Source of the DNA: Martelella alba
Lineage (GTDB): Bacteria; Pseudomonadota; Gammaproteobacteria; Enterobacterales; Enterobacteriaceae
Reading direction: 5' to 3'
NCBI RefSeq assembly: GCF_005217455.1
Contig: NZ_SZPQ01000020.1
Location: 1-64,000 of the forward strand
Length of the DNA stretch: 64,000 bases
The notes under the pieces are model-generated. The model searched no databases. It worked only from the letters and a program-made list of their open reading frames with translations, and was not told the DNA's origin. Positions 9,288-18,311 of this stretch are shown here, one piece after another (position 1 is the stretch's first letter; every line of letters starts with the position of its first letter). The translations under genes and the position numbers were made by a program.

Positions 9288-10357
9288 GAATTTCAGGCCC
9301 CATGATAGGCGGTGAGTTGGAGATACTCGCCGTCACGCACCGCTTCGGACATCACAAGGTTATTGATAATGTCACCCTACGCGTTCAGCCGGGAGAGATT
9401 CTGGCAATTCTCGGCCCTTCCGGGTCCGGCAAGACGACGCTGCTTAACATGGTGGGCGGTAGGCTGGCGCCCGAACAGGGCGATATCACCCTTGGCGGCA
9501 GATCGATTCTGGGACTGCCGCCGGATCGCATCGATACGGCAACGGTATTCCAGGATTACGCGCTGTTTCCGCACTTGAACGTGCGTGATAACGTGGGATT
9601 TGGTTTACGTATCCGCGGATTACCCAAAGCGCAAGTGGCGCAAGAGGTTGAGCGCCTGCTCGCTCTGGTTGGGCTTGAAGATTACGGCGGCCGGCGCATA
9701 CAGCAATTGTCGGGCGGCCAGCGCCAACGCATCGCCACCGCCCGGGCGCTGGCGGTAAAACCCAATGTGTTGTTGCTCGACGAACCGATGGGCGCACTGG
9801 ATCGCCAGATACGCGGGCGTTTGCAGCGCGAGCTGGCCGAACTGCTGCGCCGATTGCACATGACGACCCTTATCGTTACCCATGATCAGGACGAAGCTTT
9901 CGCCATGGCGGATCGGATTGCCATTATGCGCGACGGCCGGCTTGAGCAGTGCGATACGCCCGATACACTTTATCGCTGCCCTGAAACGGCATTTGTGGCG
10001 ACATTTCTCGGTCAGGGAACGTTGCTTACCGGACAGGTCGCGCCACAAAGCGGCGTGATGGGCGCCACATCGGCGGCGCTTGCGGATAGTGTCAGCGACG
10101 GCGGGGGGGAGCAGACCTATCTGGTACGTCCCCAGCATGTGGAAGTGGCCTCGCCGGGCAAACTTGCCGACGCCACCTGGCGCGGCGCATGCGTCAGGTC
10201 GGCGCGCTCGTTCGGCGCGCAGACTACCCTTGATATTGAATTATCGGGAGGCGCGCGGCTGGAAGCCGCGCATTACGGCATTTCCCCTTTTTCCGCCGGC
10301 GACCATGTTGATTGCCGGGTCGCGCCAGAGCATTTCTGGCGCATTCCCCAACCCTGA
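9284..10357 (+). CDS. ABC transporter ATP-binding protein, PotA-like
   Basis: 357 residues. Walker A GPSGSGKTT near residue 45, Q-loop in FQDYALFPHL, signature LSGGQRQR, Walker B VLLLDEPMGALD and switch histidine in VTHDQDEA are all present, followed by a C-terminal TOBE-like beta domain. It drives the PotDBC-like importer encoded just upstream and is translationally coupled to the second permease. It is the last gene of the operon; a 49-bp gap separates it from convergent pssA. Confidence 0.9.
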   Translation: MRISGPMIGGELEILAVTHRFGHHKVIDNVTLRVQPGEILAILGPSGSGKTTLLNMVGGRLAPEQGDITLGGRSILGLPPDRIDTATVFQDYALFPHLNVRDNVGFGLRIRGLPKAQVAQEVERLLALVGLEDYGGRRIQQLSGGQRQRIATARALAVKPNVLLLDEPMGALDRQIRGRLQRELAELLRRLHMTTLIVTHDQDEAFAMADRIAIMRDGRLEQCDTPDTLYRCPETAFVATFLGQGTLLTGQVAPQSGVMGATSAALADSVSDGGGEQTYLVRPQHVEVASPGKLADATWRGACVRSARSFGAQTTLDIELSGGARLEAAHYGISPFSAGDHVDCRVAPEHFWRIPQP

Positions 10358-10406
10358 GATTTGACGTTGATTCGCGACGGTGAACCGTTAATCCGAGCGG
10401 ACGAGG

Positions 10407-11762
10407 CTACAATATCCGGCTTATCAAACGGTCGATACGGATGCGGCGCAGACGGCGGATTAATTTACGGACTTTGATCGGGTAATCACCGATCCGCTCC
10501 AGTTCGGTGAAATGCTTGATGACCCGGGTATGGGTGCGGATTTTTTGTAGCTCACATTCCCGCTGTTCTTGAAGGGCATGCTCGGGATCGTGGATGAGCA
10601 GCGCGTTTTCCAGATCCAGCCGCCAGGCGCGCGGATTAAGATTATTGCCGGTCAGCAGTTGCCATTCGTTGTCCACCCAGATGCCCTTCAAATGGTAACT
10701 GTTATCGCCGTCCTGCCATAAACGCACCACCAATTGGCCCCTGTCCACGTAGCGCTGCAATCGCGCCAGAAACCGCCGCAGATTGATTTCGTACAAATAC
10801 GGTAATGCGCCGATGATCTTAAACGGTTGATCCTGCGGGATATAAAAATCATTGGCGGTCTTATCGCCGACAATGATTTCCACTTGGCGGTTTTGCCGCA
10901 ACAGGGAAATCACATTGCGCACCAGCAGCGCGGGCAGATTAAAATACGGCGTGCACATCACGATTTTCTGATTGGTGCAGGCCATCAAGTGGTGAATGAT
11001 TCTGTTGAGCGGGCTGCGTTTGCCCAGTCCCACCAGCGGCGTAACGGTCAATTGCCGATCGGCGACGGCAGCGCCGCAGGCATAGCCCGCCTCGCGCAGA
11101 GACTGGCGGAACATTCTGGTTTCATTACGTATTTCAATGCTTTTTGGCCGGCTCGGCGTATCGAGGCGGTTGACGGCCGTGGCGGTCAGCAGCCGGTTCT
11201 TGATGTAATCCAGCATGCAATCGGCCAAGGTCGGGTTGCGAATGATCTGGTAGCGATCATAGCGATACTTGTCCCCGTGGTGCAGATAAACATCGTTGAG
11301 GCTGGCGCCGCTATAAATAACCGTATCGTCGATAATGAAGCCTTTCAGGTGCAACACGCCCAGCGCTTCGCGGGTATTTACCGGTACGCCGTACACCGGG
11401 ACGGAAATATCCGGTCGTTCCTGCGCCATGCGGCAATACCAGTCAGCATTGGTGAGGGACGCGGCGGCGCCGATCCGCCCGCGCTGCGCCCGGTGCCAAT
11501 CCACCAGCACCGCGATATCCAGTTCGGGGCGGCGTTCGCGCGCCCGGTACAACGCGGAAAGAATCGCCTCGCCGCCGGCATCCTGCTCGAGGTAGAGCGC
11601 CACCAGGTAAATACGTTGCCGGGCATTTTCGATTGCGTCTAATAAAGCGGTGCAAAATGCAGTGGGGCTGGTTAATGTTTTTACATCTTCAACCGTCTGG
11701 GGAATTTTGGGCAGTTGTGCAAGGTGTTGTTGGTGTTTGGCACGTCTATAGTTGGACAACAT
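10407..11762 (-). CDS. pssA: CDP-diacylglycerol--serine O-phosphatidyltransferase (phosphatidylserine synthase)
   Basis: Makes phosphatidylserine from CDP-diacylglycerol and serine, the first committed step to phosphatidylethanolamine. The 451 residues equal the E. coli length. Two phospholipase-D-type HKD motifs are seen: LHLKGFIIDD near residue 137 and YHLKGIWVDN near residue 357. The C-terminus is rich in arginine (VRKLIRRLRRIRIDRLI), as in E. coli. ATG at 11762 aligns with the E. coli start; a GTG one codon earlier is less likely. Core gene, followed on the same strand's upstream side by patZ as in E. coli. Confidence 0.97.
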   Translation of the reverse strand: MLSNYRRAKHQQHLAQLPKIPQTVEDVKTLTSPTAFCTALLDAIENARQRIYLVALYLEQDAGGEAILSALYRARERRPELDIAVLVDWHRAQRGRIGAAASLTNADWYCRMAQERPDISVPVYGVPVNTREALGVLHLKGFIIDDTVIYSGASLNDVYLHHGDKYRYDRYQIIRNPTLADCMLDYIKNRLLTATAVNRLDTPSRPKSIEIRNETRMFRQSLREAGYACGAAVADRQLTVTPLVGLGKRSPLNRIIHHLMACTNQKIVMCTPYFNLPALLVRNVISLLRQNRQVEIIVGDKTANDFYIPQDQPFKIIGALPYLYEINLRRFLARLQRYVDRGQLVVRLWQDGDNSYHLKGIWVDNEWQLLTGNNLNPRAWRLDLENALLIHDPEHALQEQRECELQKIRTHTRVIKHFTELERIGDYPIKVRKLIRRLRRIRIDRLISRIL

Positions 11763-11865
11763 CACAGTGCGCTTCTTCTCTTGTCATTGTATGGTGGAAC
11801 GACCATATGCGGAACATAAATAGGCGTAATCGGCCATGATAACACTACTTTAGGCCGTTGTGACG

Positions 11866-14565
11866 CTATTTCGCCTCGGGCTGCGCAAAACCAGACGCCA
11901 CTTTCGCTGGGGCGTCTTTCAACTCCAGCGACAGGGCCGCGATGCCGTCTTCCAACTGTAACTTAACGGTAAACCCCAGTTTTTTCGCCAGGGTTATCAT
12001 TCCCTGGTTACTCGGCATGGTGATGGCGGTCAATCGCTGCAAGCCGTGCCCGCGGGCGTAGCCTATCATTTTTTCCAGCAGCAGCCGTCCTAACCCCAGT
12101 TTTTTCAAATCAGACCGGACAAGTACCGCGAATTCGCCGTCGGTATTATCCGGGTCGGCGATAACACGGGTCACGCCGAGAATTTCCGAAACCCGTTTTT
12201 TCTGCTTCACGGCCACGAAAGCCATTTCACGATCGTAGTCGATTTGCGTCATATAAGCCAAATCTTCATGGGTAAATTCGGCAATTTCGCTGAAATAGCG
12301 ATAATAGAGATCCTCCGGCGTCACCCGGCCGATGAATTGCTTTAACAGCGGTTCATCCTCCGGCAGTATGGGCCTGAACAGGCAGGATTCGCCGTTTCGC
12401 AGAATCACCGTGGTCTCCAGCCGCTGAGGATAGGGCCGGATCGCCAGCCGGGCCTCCGGATCGCCCCGACACTCCGCCAGGGTCAGACTGATATCCAACA
12501 AAGTCATGTCGCTGCCGCAGGCCAGCAACGGATGGATATCCAGTTGCTCAATTTCAGGGCAATCCAATAACAACGTGGAGATTTTCACCAGTAACTGGCT
12601 TAAGGCCGCCACGTCCAGGGGATAGAGCGGTCGATGATCGCGAATGGCGCCTTTTTTCAGACCCTGTAGCACCATATTGTGCGCCAGCGCCATATTGAGC
12701 GGCGGCAGGGCCACCGCCGTCTGATCGGCTTGCCGCCAGTCGCTTTCGCTTTCCCCCATCAAAATCACGGGGCCGAACACCGGATCCTGTTCAACCCGGA
12801 TTCGCAATTCCTGCGTGCCGGCCCGATTGGCCATGCTTTGTACCAGCATGCCTTCAATACGGGCCCGCGGATAGGTGTGCGCCACCCGTTCGACCATGGC
12901 GTCGGCCGCCTGCGCCACCTCGCGGGCGTTGCGTAGCGAGAGCATGACGCCCTGCACATCGGATTTATGGGCGATATCCGGCGAGCGCAGTTTCAATGCG
13001 ACCGGGTAACCGATTTCATCGGCGATTTTCACCGCCTCGGCACTGTTGCCGGCAATCCAGGTAGGCAGCGTGGCAAGGCCATAGGCCTCGACGATGGGAC
13101 GAATTTCGTGGGTGGCCAGATGATACAGGCCCTGTTCCAGCGCCCGGCGGATCAGTTGATGCGCCAGCGCGGTATCCGCCGCCAATCCGGTGGGTTGCGC
13201 CGGCGTTTCCAGCAATTGTTTCTGGTTGCGGCGGTACTCCGCCATATGCATAAAAGCGATAACCGAACCTTCCGCCGTGCGGTAGGTGGGTAACCCCGCT
13301 TCGGTGAACTGCCGCCGGGCTTCCTGCGAGGAAAATTCCCCGCTCCAGTTGGTCAGCACCGTGACTTGTCGGCCACGGGGATGTTGCCGGAATAACTCGA
13401 TGACCTGTCGGGCGGCGTCGTTGCTGGGCGAGGCGGCGCTCGGCGCGTGGATTATCAGGATCGCATCGTAATCCCGACTATCGAGCAATATCGACAAGGC
13501 TGATCGGTAGCGCGCCGGATCGGCGTCGTCGCCCAGATTCAGTGGATTGGCGGCGTTGATCTCCGCGGGCAGCACGCCCTGCAACGCCAGGCGGCTTGCC
13601 GAACCCAGCGTGGCCAACCTGCCGTGCCTGCTGAGCAACTCGTCCAACGCCAACGCCGCCGGCCCCACGCCGTTGCTCACGATCATCAGGCGCTCGCCGC
13701 GCAGCGGCCGCATATGGCTCAGGGTTTCCACCGCCGAGAACAGTTCGTGGGTATCCCGGACGCGCAACAGGCCGGCGCGCTGAATGGCGGCATCATAGGC
13801 CGCATCCCGGCCCTGGGGATAATTAAGCAGATGCTGCGCCTGCGGCGTCCGGCCGCTCTTGATGACCAGAATAGGCTTGTTGCGCGCCGCGCCGCGGGCG
13901 GCGGACAGAAAGCGACGCGCATCATTGAGATGTTCCAGATGCAGCAGGATGGCGCTGGTTCTGCTGTCGCGGGCCAGAAAATCCAGTACATCGTCCACAT
14001 CGATATCCAGGCTGTCGCCCAGGGCGACGAAATAAGAGAAGCCCATCGCGCGCTGCTGCGCCCAATCGAGTATGGTGTTGGCCACGGCGGCCGATTGAGA
14101 AATAAAGGCCAGCCGGCCTGAGCGTATCGGTACCGGCACCGGGGAAAAACTGGCATTGAGTCCCTGGGCCGGCGATAGCACGCCAAGACTGTTAGGGCCC
14201 AGCAGGCGCATGCCGTGCCGATGGGCGCAGGCTTTCAGTTCGGCAAACTGGGTCGGCGGAGAAGACAGGATAACCACGGTCTTGCAGCCGCGGCGCCCGA
14301 GTTGCTCAAGCAGCTCGGGATTACGGCGGGCATGCGTGCAGATCACCGCCAGATCGGGCGCCAGGGGCAGGCTTTGGACTTCGGGATAGCTGAGTACGCC
14401 GCACACCGCCGCATACTTCGGCGTGACCGGCAGTACCGGACCGCGAAAACCGCCGGCCAGCAGGTTGCGCATCATCAGGTAGCCGGCCCGGCCCGGCGTA
14501 TCGGACGCCCCCAGCACGGCGATGGATTTCGGCCGAAGCAGCGCCTCCAGTCCTTTTTGACTCAT
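11866..14565 (-). CDS. patZ: protein lysine acetyltransferase (Pka/YfiQ)
   Basis: 899 residues, close to the 886 of E. coli PatZ. The N-terminal two thirds are an acyl-CoA synthetase (ADP-forming)-like pair of domains: CoA-binding IAVLGASDTPGRAGY, then SQSAAVAN and an ATP-grasp part with PVALKLRSPDIAHKSD. The last 180 residues are a GNAT acetyltransferase with acetyl-CoA-binding LKKLGLGRLL. The enzyme acetylates lysines of acetyl-CoA synthetase and other proteins. The ATG at 14565 is preceded by AGGGGGA. The order pssA-patZ-tapT is that of E. coli. Confidence 0.95.
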   Translation of the reverse strand: MSQKGLEALLRPKSIAVLGASDTPGRAGYLMMRNLLAGGFRGPVLPVTPKYAAVCGVLSYPEVQSLPLAPDLAVICTHARRNPELLEQLGRRGCKTVVILSSPPTQFAELKACAHRHGMRLLGPNSLGVLSPAQGLNASFSPVPVPIRSGRLAFISQSAAVANTILDWAQQRAMGFSYFVALGDSLDIDVDDVLDFLARDSRTSAILLHLEHLNDARRFLSAARGAARNKPILVIKSGRTPQAQHLLNYPQGRDAAYDAAIQRAGLLRVRDTHELFSAVETLSHMRPLRGERLMIVSNGVGPAALALDELLSRHGRLATLGSASRLALQGVLPAEINAANPLNLGDDADPARYRSALSILLDSRDYDAILIIHAPSAASPSNDAARQVIELFRQHPRGRQVTVLTNWSGEFSSQEARRQFTEAGLPTYRTAEGSVIAFMHMAEYRRNQKQLLETPAQPTGLAADTALAHQLIRRALEQGLYHLATHEIRPIVEAYGLATLPTWIAGNSAEAVKIADEIGYPVALKLRSPDIAHKSDVQGVMLSLRNAREVAQAADAMVERVAHTYPRARIEGMLVQSMANRAGTQELRIRVEQDPVFGPVILMGESESDWRQADQTAVALPPLNMALAHNMVLQGLKKGAIRDHRPLYPLDVAALSQLLVKISTLLLDCPEIEQLDIHPLLACGSDMTLLDISLTLAECRGDPEARLAIRPYPQRLETTVILRNGESCLFRPILPEDEPLLKQFIGRVTPEDLYYRYFSEIAEFTHEDLAYMTQIDYDREMAFVAVKQKKRVSEILGVTRVIADPDNTDGEFAVLVRSDLKKLGLGRLLLEKMIGYARGHGLQRLTAITMPSNQGMITLAKKLGFTVKLQLEDGIAALSLELKDAPAKVASGFAQPEAK

Positions 14566-14642
14566 GCATCCCCCTTCTTAAAACCCATCATCCCAGTCTA
14601 GGCATTTTAAGCAAGTGGCGTTGTGATGGGGCGAAGAGTTTA

Positions 14643-15314
14643 TCACCTGTTGTGGTTGGATTTACCCGCCAAATAACGGGCGCGGAAAAGCGCGAAATGG
14701 CGGGAAAGGGCATCCGCCGCCGTCTGGTCGCCGGCTTGGCGCAACAAAGCGGCCGCCACCTCCGCGGTACAGTGCCGCCCATGCTCGGGCGATTCGCGTA
14801 ATTGATAGCGCGAACGCGTGGTCAAATCCAGTGATAACACGGGAAACGGCGAAAGATAAGGGCTTTTGCGAAACATTTTTCCCGCCTCCGGCCAGGTGCC
14901 GTCCAGCAAGATAAACAGCGGCGGCCTACCGTTGGGATCGATATGGTTTACCACCGTCCGGTCCACGTCGGCCTGGCGGGCCGGGAATACCACGTAAGGC
15001 TGGCGCCCGCCGTCATTAACGGCCGCCAGCATTGCCGCCGCCGGCGCGGCGCGCGACCAGAGAAACGCCTGGGTGTCCGGCAGGATATCGGCGATGAGGC
15101 GGCCGGTATTGCTGGGCTTGAGGGGCTCGGTATCAAACATCAGCAGGCAGAACCGGCTGCGGGCCGTTTCGGGCTTGATGTGATCACACAGGCAAAGGGA
15201 CTCGGGCAGCAGACAGGCGTCACAGCGTGACACCCGGCAGCCGCGGGCGCGAAAAGGACGTGTGGCTTGCGCCAGGCGATATCGACGCAAAGCCGAAACG
15301 GCATTATAGGACAT
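14643..15314 (-). CDS. tapT: tRNA-uridine aminocarboxypropyltransferase, DTW domain
   Basis: 223 residues (E. coli TapT, formerly YfiP, about 232). Transfers the aminocarboxypropyl group of SAM to a uridine (acp3U47) of tRNA. The N-terminal cysteine cluster CDACLLPESLCLC is a likely metal site; the family's DTW box appears as LLDGTWPEAGKMFRKS near residue 145. It lies between trxC and patZ on the same strand, as in E. coli. Confidence 0.92.
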   Translation of the reverse strand: MSYNAVSALRRYRLAQATRPFRARGCRVSRCDACLLPESLCLCDHIKPETARSRFCLLMFDTEPLKPSNTGRLIADILPDTQAFLWSRAAPAAAMLAAVNDGGRQPYVVFPARQADVDRTVVNHIDPNGRPPLFILLDGTWPEAGKMFRKSPYLSPFPVLSLDLTTRSRYQLRESPEHGRHCTAEVAAALLRQAGDQTAADALSRHFALFRARYLAGKSNHNR

Positions 15315-15381
15315 AAGCGTGCAAAAACGGCAAGTTTACCGGACCTGCGCGGGGAAAGCACTTTATTTCCGGCGGCGCGAC

Positions 15382-15406
15382 GCCCGGCGGAGTTGCGCCG
15401 CCGGGC
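15382..15406 (-). terminator. strong GC hairpin after trxC
   Basis: Nine-base-pair stem (GCCCGGCGG / CCGCCGGGC) with a seven-base loop in the 131-bp gap between trxC and tapT. There is no T tract, so it may only slow polymerase or protect the mRNA end rather than terminate. Confidence 0.35.
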
Positions 15407-15445
15407 GCGGCCGCCTGCGGTCCATGTGGCGCCGGGCGCGCGATG

Positions 15446-15883
15446 TCAGGAGGCGCTGGGTATCGACAGGCTTTCATCGAGCCATTCTTCGAATGGCCCC
15501 TTGGGCAGGGCGCCGTGCAGTGCATCGATCTGCCGGCCGTTACGGAAGACCATGATGGTCGGAATACTGCGAATACCGAACCGGATCGCCAACTGCGGTT
15601 CCGCCTCGGTATTGACCTTGAGAAAACGGACCTTTCCGCGACGCTCCGCCGCCACTGTTTCGAAAATCGGCGCGAATCCGACGCAGGGGCCGCACCATGG
15701 CGCCCAGAAATCAACCACTACCGGCAAATCGTCCTGTAACAATGTATCCAGCGTCTGGCCGGTGGCATGGGTTATCCGGCCATCCAGTAGTGCCGTGCCG
15801 CAACGCCCGCATTTGGCGCCGTCGCCGACGCGATCTTCAGGTAGCCGATTGGTGGCCAGACAGGAAGGACATACCGTGTTCAT
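15446..15883 (-). CDS. trxC: thioredoxin 2
   Basis: 145 residues, near the 139 of E. coli TrxC. An N-terminal zinc finger with two CxxC pairs (CPSC, CGRC) precedes a thioredoxin fold with the redox site WCGPC near residue 64 and the cis-proline segment RSIPT. It reduces protein disulfides in the cytoplasm and is part of the OxyR regulon in E. coli (family knowledge); I did not identify an OxyR site. The ATG at 15883 follows GCGAGG. Confidence 0.96.
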   Translation of the reverse strand: MNTVCPSCLATNRLPEDRVGDGAKCGRCGTALLDGRITHATGQTLDTLLQDDLPVVVDFWAPWCGPCVGFAPIFETVAAERRGKVRFLKVNTEAEPQLAIRFGIRSIPTIMVFRNGRQIDALHGALPKGPFEEWLDESLSIPSAS

Positions 15884-16288
15884 AATTTAACCTCGCCGAG
15901 CGGGGAACCGCCGCGCTTTGTCCAGTAAATGTTTTGGGCCGTGTCCGACAGTCATGTATGACGTCGAAGTCTGTCAATAAAAGGTGGAAACCGCTTGAAT
16001 ACTCGTCATACTTCCAGATACTTCTTTGTTGGCCGCGTTCGCTCGCCTCAGTCATAAAACCGGCGATGCTCCTCAATGTGTTCAGGATAAAGTATGGTGA
16101 AAGGCCGGGTCGGTGACAAAATGATTTACCCGATGGTTTTGATAGCTGTCGGCTTAGACCCCGGCTATGTCAAGTCGCATCGCGACCGGCAGAGAGGCAA
16201 CGTGGAGTCTGGCGGGTAAGGCCCATTCCGGTAGCCAATAGGGGCAATATCAGGTAATCTTCGCGCCCATGATTGGGTGGAGAAACAC
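15884..16288. other. 405-bp non-coding region between trxC and yfiF
   Basis: Divergent intergenic region. It holds the trxC leader, one copy of an interspersed repeat (16001-16056) and the yfiF leader. No open frame with a ribosome site and no structured RNA was recognised. Confidence 0.5.
16001..16056. repeat. interspersed enterobacterial repeat, copy A
   Basis: Contains CTCGTCATACTTC and TTGTTGGCCGCGTTCGCTCG. The second string recurs almost unchanged at 47567-47584, and the first resembles 63801-63812. Such short non-coding repeats are common between genes in Serratia/Pectobacterium/Sodalis-type genomes (from memory). Confidence 0.55.
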
Positions 16289-17320
16289 ATGAACGATTCG
16301 CTGAAAGGTAAAAACAATAAAGTCCGCGTCATGTATGTGCGTAAAGACGATCAGGAATCGCCCGAACGACCGACGCGCACGTCGTCCCGCAATACCGGCG
16401 CCGGTGCCGAGCGCGCCGGCGAAAGACGGAACCGTCACGAGCGCGGCGACCGCCCCGCGCGGCGGGAGGGACCGTCTGCGTCGCCGGATTCCCCTTGGAA
16501 AACGCGCTACCAGGATTCCGATCAGACCGATGTACCGGATCACGGCGGCATCAGCGGTAAAAGCCTGATCGATCCGGAGCAACTGCGCCGCCAGCGCGCG
16601 GAAGAGACGCGAATTTATGGCGAAAATGCCTGTCAGGCGCTCTTTCGCCATCGTCCCGACGCTATCGTCAGAGCCTGGTTCCTGCAAGCCGTCACGCCGC
16701 GTTTTCGCGATGCGCTGCGCTGGATGGCCGCCAATCGCAAGGCTTACCATGTGGTGGACGGCGACGAACTGGTCAAGGCTTCCGGCACCGAACATCATGG
16801 CGGCGTTTGCTTTCTGGTGAAAAAACGCGCCGGCCTGGACGTCGAGCATTATTTACGGCAAGCCGATGACCAAGACTGCGTGCTGGTACTGGCGGAAGTG
16901 AAAAAACCCTACAATCTCGGCGCCATTTTGCGCAGTTGCGCTTATTTCGGCGTTAAGGGCGTGATGGCGGATGACGGCGCCGCGCTGGAGTCCGGCGCCG
17001 CCGTGCGGACCGCCGAAGGCGGAGCGGAATCGGTCAGCGCCATACACAGCGATGATCTCGCCGCCGACCTGGATCGTTTTCGCCGTGCGGGATATGCGGT
17101 TATCGGTCATTCCGCCCAGCGGGGAACGCCGCTGGCGTCGTTGCGTATGCCGGCCAAAACGGTGCTGATCATAGGTGAAGAAGGCGGCTGGCCGCCGGAG
17201 GATCTGTTAAACACGGCGGACACCGCGGCAAGCATCGGCGGCGCCGGCCAGGGCGGCGGTCTGAATATTTCAGTGGCGACCGGGATTCTGCTGGCGGAGT
17301 GGCGCCGGCAAAATCCCTGA
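16289..17320 (+). CDS. yfiF: SpoU/TrmH-family RNA 2'-O-ribose methyltransferase YfiF
   Basis: 343 residues (E. coli YfiF 345). The first 100 residues are Arg/Lys-rich and look disordered. Then comes an L30e-like substrate-binding domain (GENACQALF near residue 112) and a SPOUT knot with YNLGAILRSCAYFG, IIGEEGGWP and the final LNISVATGILLAEW. The target RNA is unknown for this family member. Start chosen at 16289 because GTGGAG lies six bases upstream. It is the expected neighbour of trxC, but the next gene should be ung; here it is mprA. Confidence 0.93.
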   Translation: MNDSLKGKNNKVRVMYVRKDDQESPERPTRTSSRNTGAGAERAGERRNRHERGDRPARREGPSASPDSPWKTRYQDSDQTDVPDHGGISGKSLIDPEQLRRQRAEETRIYGENACQALFRHRPDAIVRAWFLQAVTPRFRDALRWMAANRKAYHVVDGDELVKASGTEHHGGVCFLVKKRAGLDVEHYLRQADDQDCVLVLAEVKKPYNLGAILRSCAYFGVKGVMADDGAALESGAAVRTAEGGAESVSAIHSDDLAADLDRFRRAGYAVIGHSAQRGTPLASLRMPAKTVLIIGEEGGWPPEDLLNTADTAASIGGAGQGGGLNISVATGILLAEWRRQNP

Positions 17321-17330
17321 CTCCCTGGGG

Positions 17331-17351
17331 CCGGCGGGTTCAACCCGCCGG
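17331..17351. terminator. bidirectional hairpin between yfiF and mprA
   Basis: CCGGCGGGTT and AACCCGCCGG form a nearly perfect hairpin in the 33-bp gap between two convergent genes. There is no T tract on either side. It sits exactly at the junction of the two conserved gene blocks. Confidence 0.5.
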
Positions 17352-17353
17352 TA

Positions 17354-17872
17354 TCAGGCGACGGTCTCTTCCGCCAGCAGTTCGTCCAGCTTTTGAAGAA
17401 GCTTGCGGGTAAGGATTTCCAACTGCTGTTTTTCGTCGCGGGTCAGCGTGGACCACAGCGATATCAGGCTGTTGTGCTGTGGCGGCAATAAGCCATTGAG
17501 AAAAGCCTCCCCGGCGTCGGTCAGGTGCAGGTACAGACAACGGCGATCGTTTTCGCTTTCCTTGCGTTCAATCCAGCCGCGTTTTTCCAGCTCGTCGGCA
17601 ATGCGTGTGGCATTGGTGCGGGACGAACCCAGCGCCGAGCTCAGCTCGGAGGGCTGGATACAATGTTTGTCCTGGGATTCAAGGGTAATCAATGCCATAA
17701 ACAGGGTTTCATTGATGCCCTGGGCTTTTAGCATCCGGTTGCGGTTTTCCAGTAATTTGCTCTGCATATGCATGCACAACCGGGTCAGCAGAATTTCCTG
17801 AAACGGGAAATCAGGCCGTTGCTGGGCGCGTAGGGCCAGCATGTGTTCTATGGGCGCGAAAGAATTTTCCAT
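17354..17872 (-). CDS. mprA: MarR-family repressor MprA/EmrR
   Basis: 172 residues. Winged-helix dimer closely matching E. coli MprA ([40 protein letters not shown]; wing [17 protein letters not shown]). In E. coli it represses emrAB and is released by uncouplers and other toxic small molecules. The ATG at 17872 aligns with the E. coli start (MENSF). The usual downstream genes emrA and emrB are absent: the gene ends at the yfiF junction. A MarR-like inverted repeat at 17889-17914 suggests autoregulation. It may now control only itself, ygaZH or a distant target. Confidence 0.95.
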   Translation of the reverse strand: MENSFAPIEHMLALRAQQRPDFPFQEILLTRLCMHMQSKLLENRNRMLKAQGINETLFMALITLESQDKHCIQPSELSSALGSSRTNATRIADELEKRGWIERKESENDRRCLYLHLTDAGEAFLNGLLPPQHNSLISLWSTLTRDEKQQLEILTRKLLQKLDELLAEETVA

Positions 17873-17888
17873 AATAATCAAAACCTCA

Positions 17889-17914
17889 TTAGTTACTATG
17901 TATATAATAACTAA
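17889..17914. promoter_or_regulatory. MarR-type inverted repeat, probable MprA operator
   Basis: TTAGTTA-N12-TAACTAA; 22 of 26 positions are symmetrical. It lies 17 bp upstream of the mprA start, overlapping where its ribosome site and promoter should be. AT-rich palindromes of this size are typical MarR-family sites. Confidence 0.68.
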
Positions 17915-17972
17915 TGTAATGACTTATGTATAGATTGTATGCTTAAAATAACGCCACGTAACCGAATTCGGT

Positions 17973-18311
17973 TCAGAACAGCAGAAGTTTATACATCACG
18001 CCGAATCCCAACGCGCCGATCAAGGTGGAAAGCACAATACTGCGCGTCTTGTGAAAAACCGCAATCAGCACGGCGAACCCCACCAGGGTGGGGATTAGCC
18101 TATGGGTATCGCGGGTGATTTCCGGCACGGCGGAGACCACCAGCAGCGCGCAGATGGAGGCGATGCCGATACCGTCCAGCACGCGCCCGACCCAGCGGCC
18201 GGCATGGTTTTCTTTGTTACTGAACCCTTGACCCAACCGTAACGGCATATAGCGGAACAGATAATTGACCGCGCCGACGATCAGGCCGGCGGCGATGACC
18301 TTATGATGCAT
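17973..18311 (-). CDS. ygaH: L-valine exporter small subunit YgaH (AzlD family)
   Basis: 112 residues, as in E. coli (111), with three to four membrane segments (VIAAGLIVGAVNYLFRY; GIGIASICALLVVSAVPE; a conserved TRSIVLSTLIGALG end). It works with YgaZ to export valine and some other branched-chain amino acids. The start at 18311 has GGGAGCGGGAA upstream and overlaps the end of ygaZ by 11 bp. Confidence 0.92.
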   Translation of the reverse strand: MHHKVIAAGLIVGAVNYLFRYMPLRLGQGFSNKENHAGRWVGRVLDGIGIASICALLVVSAVPEITRDTHRLIPTLVGFAVLIAVFHKTRSIVLSTLIGALGFGVMYKLLLF

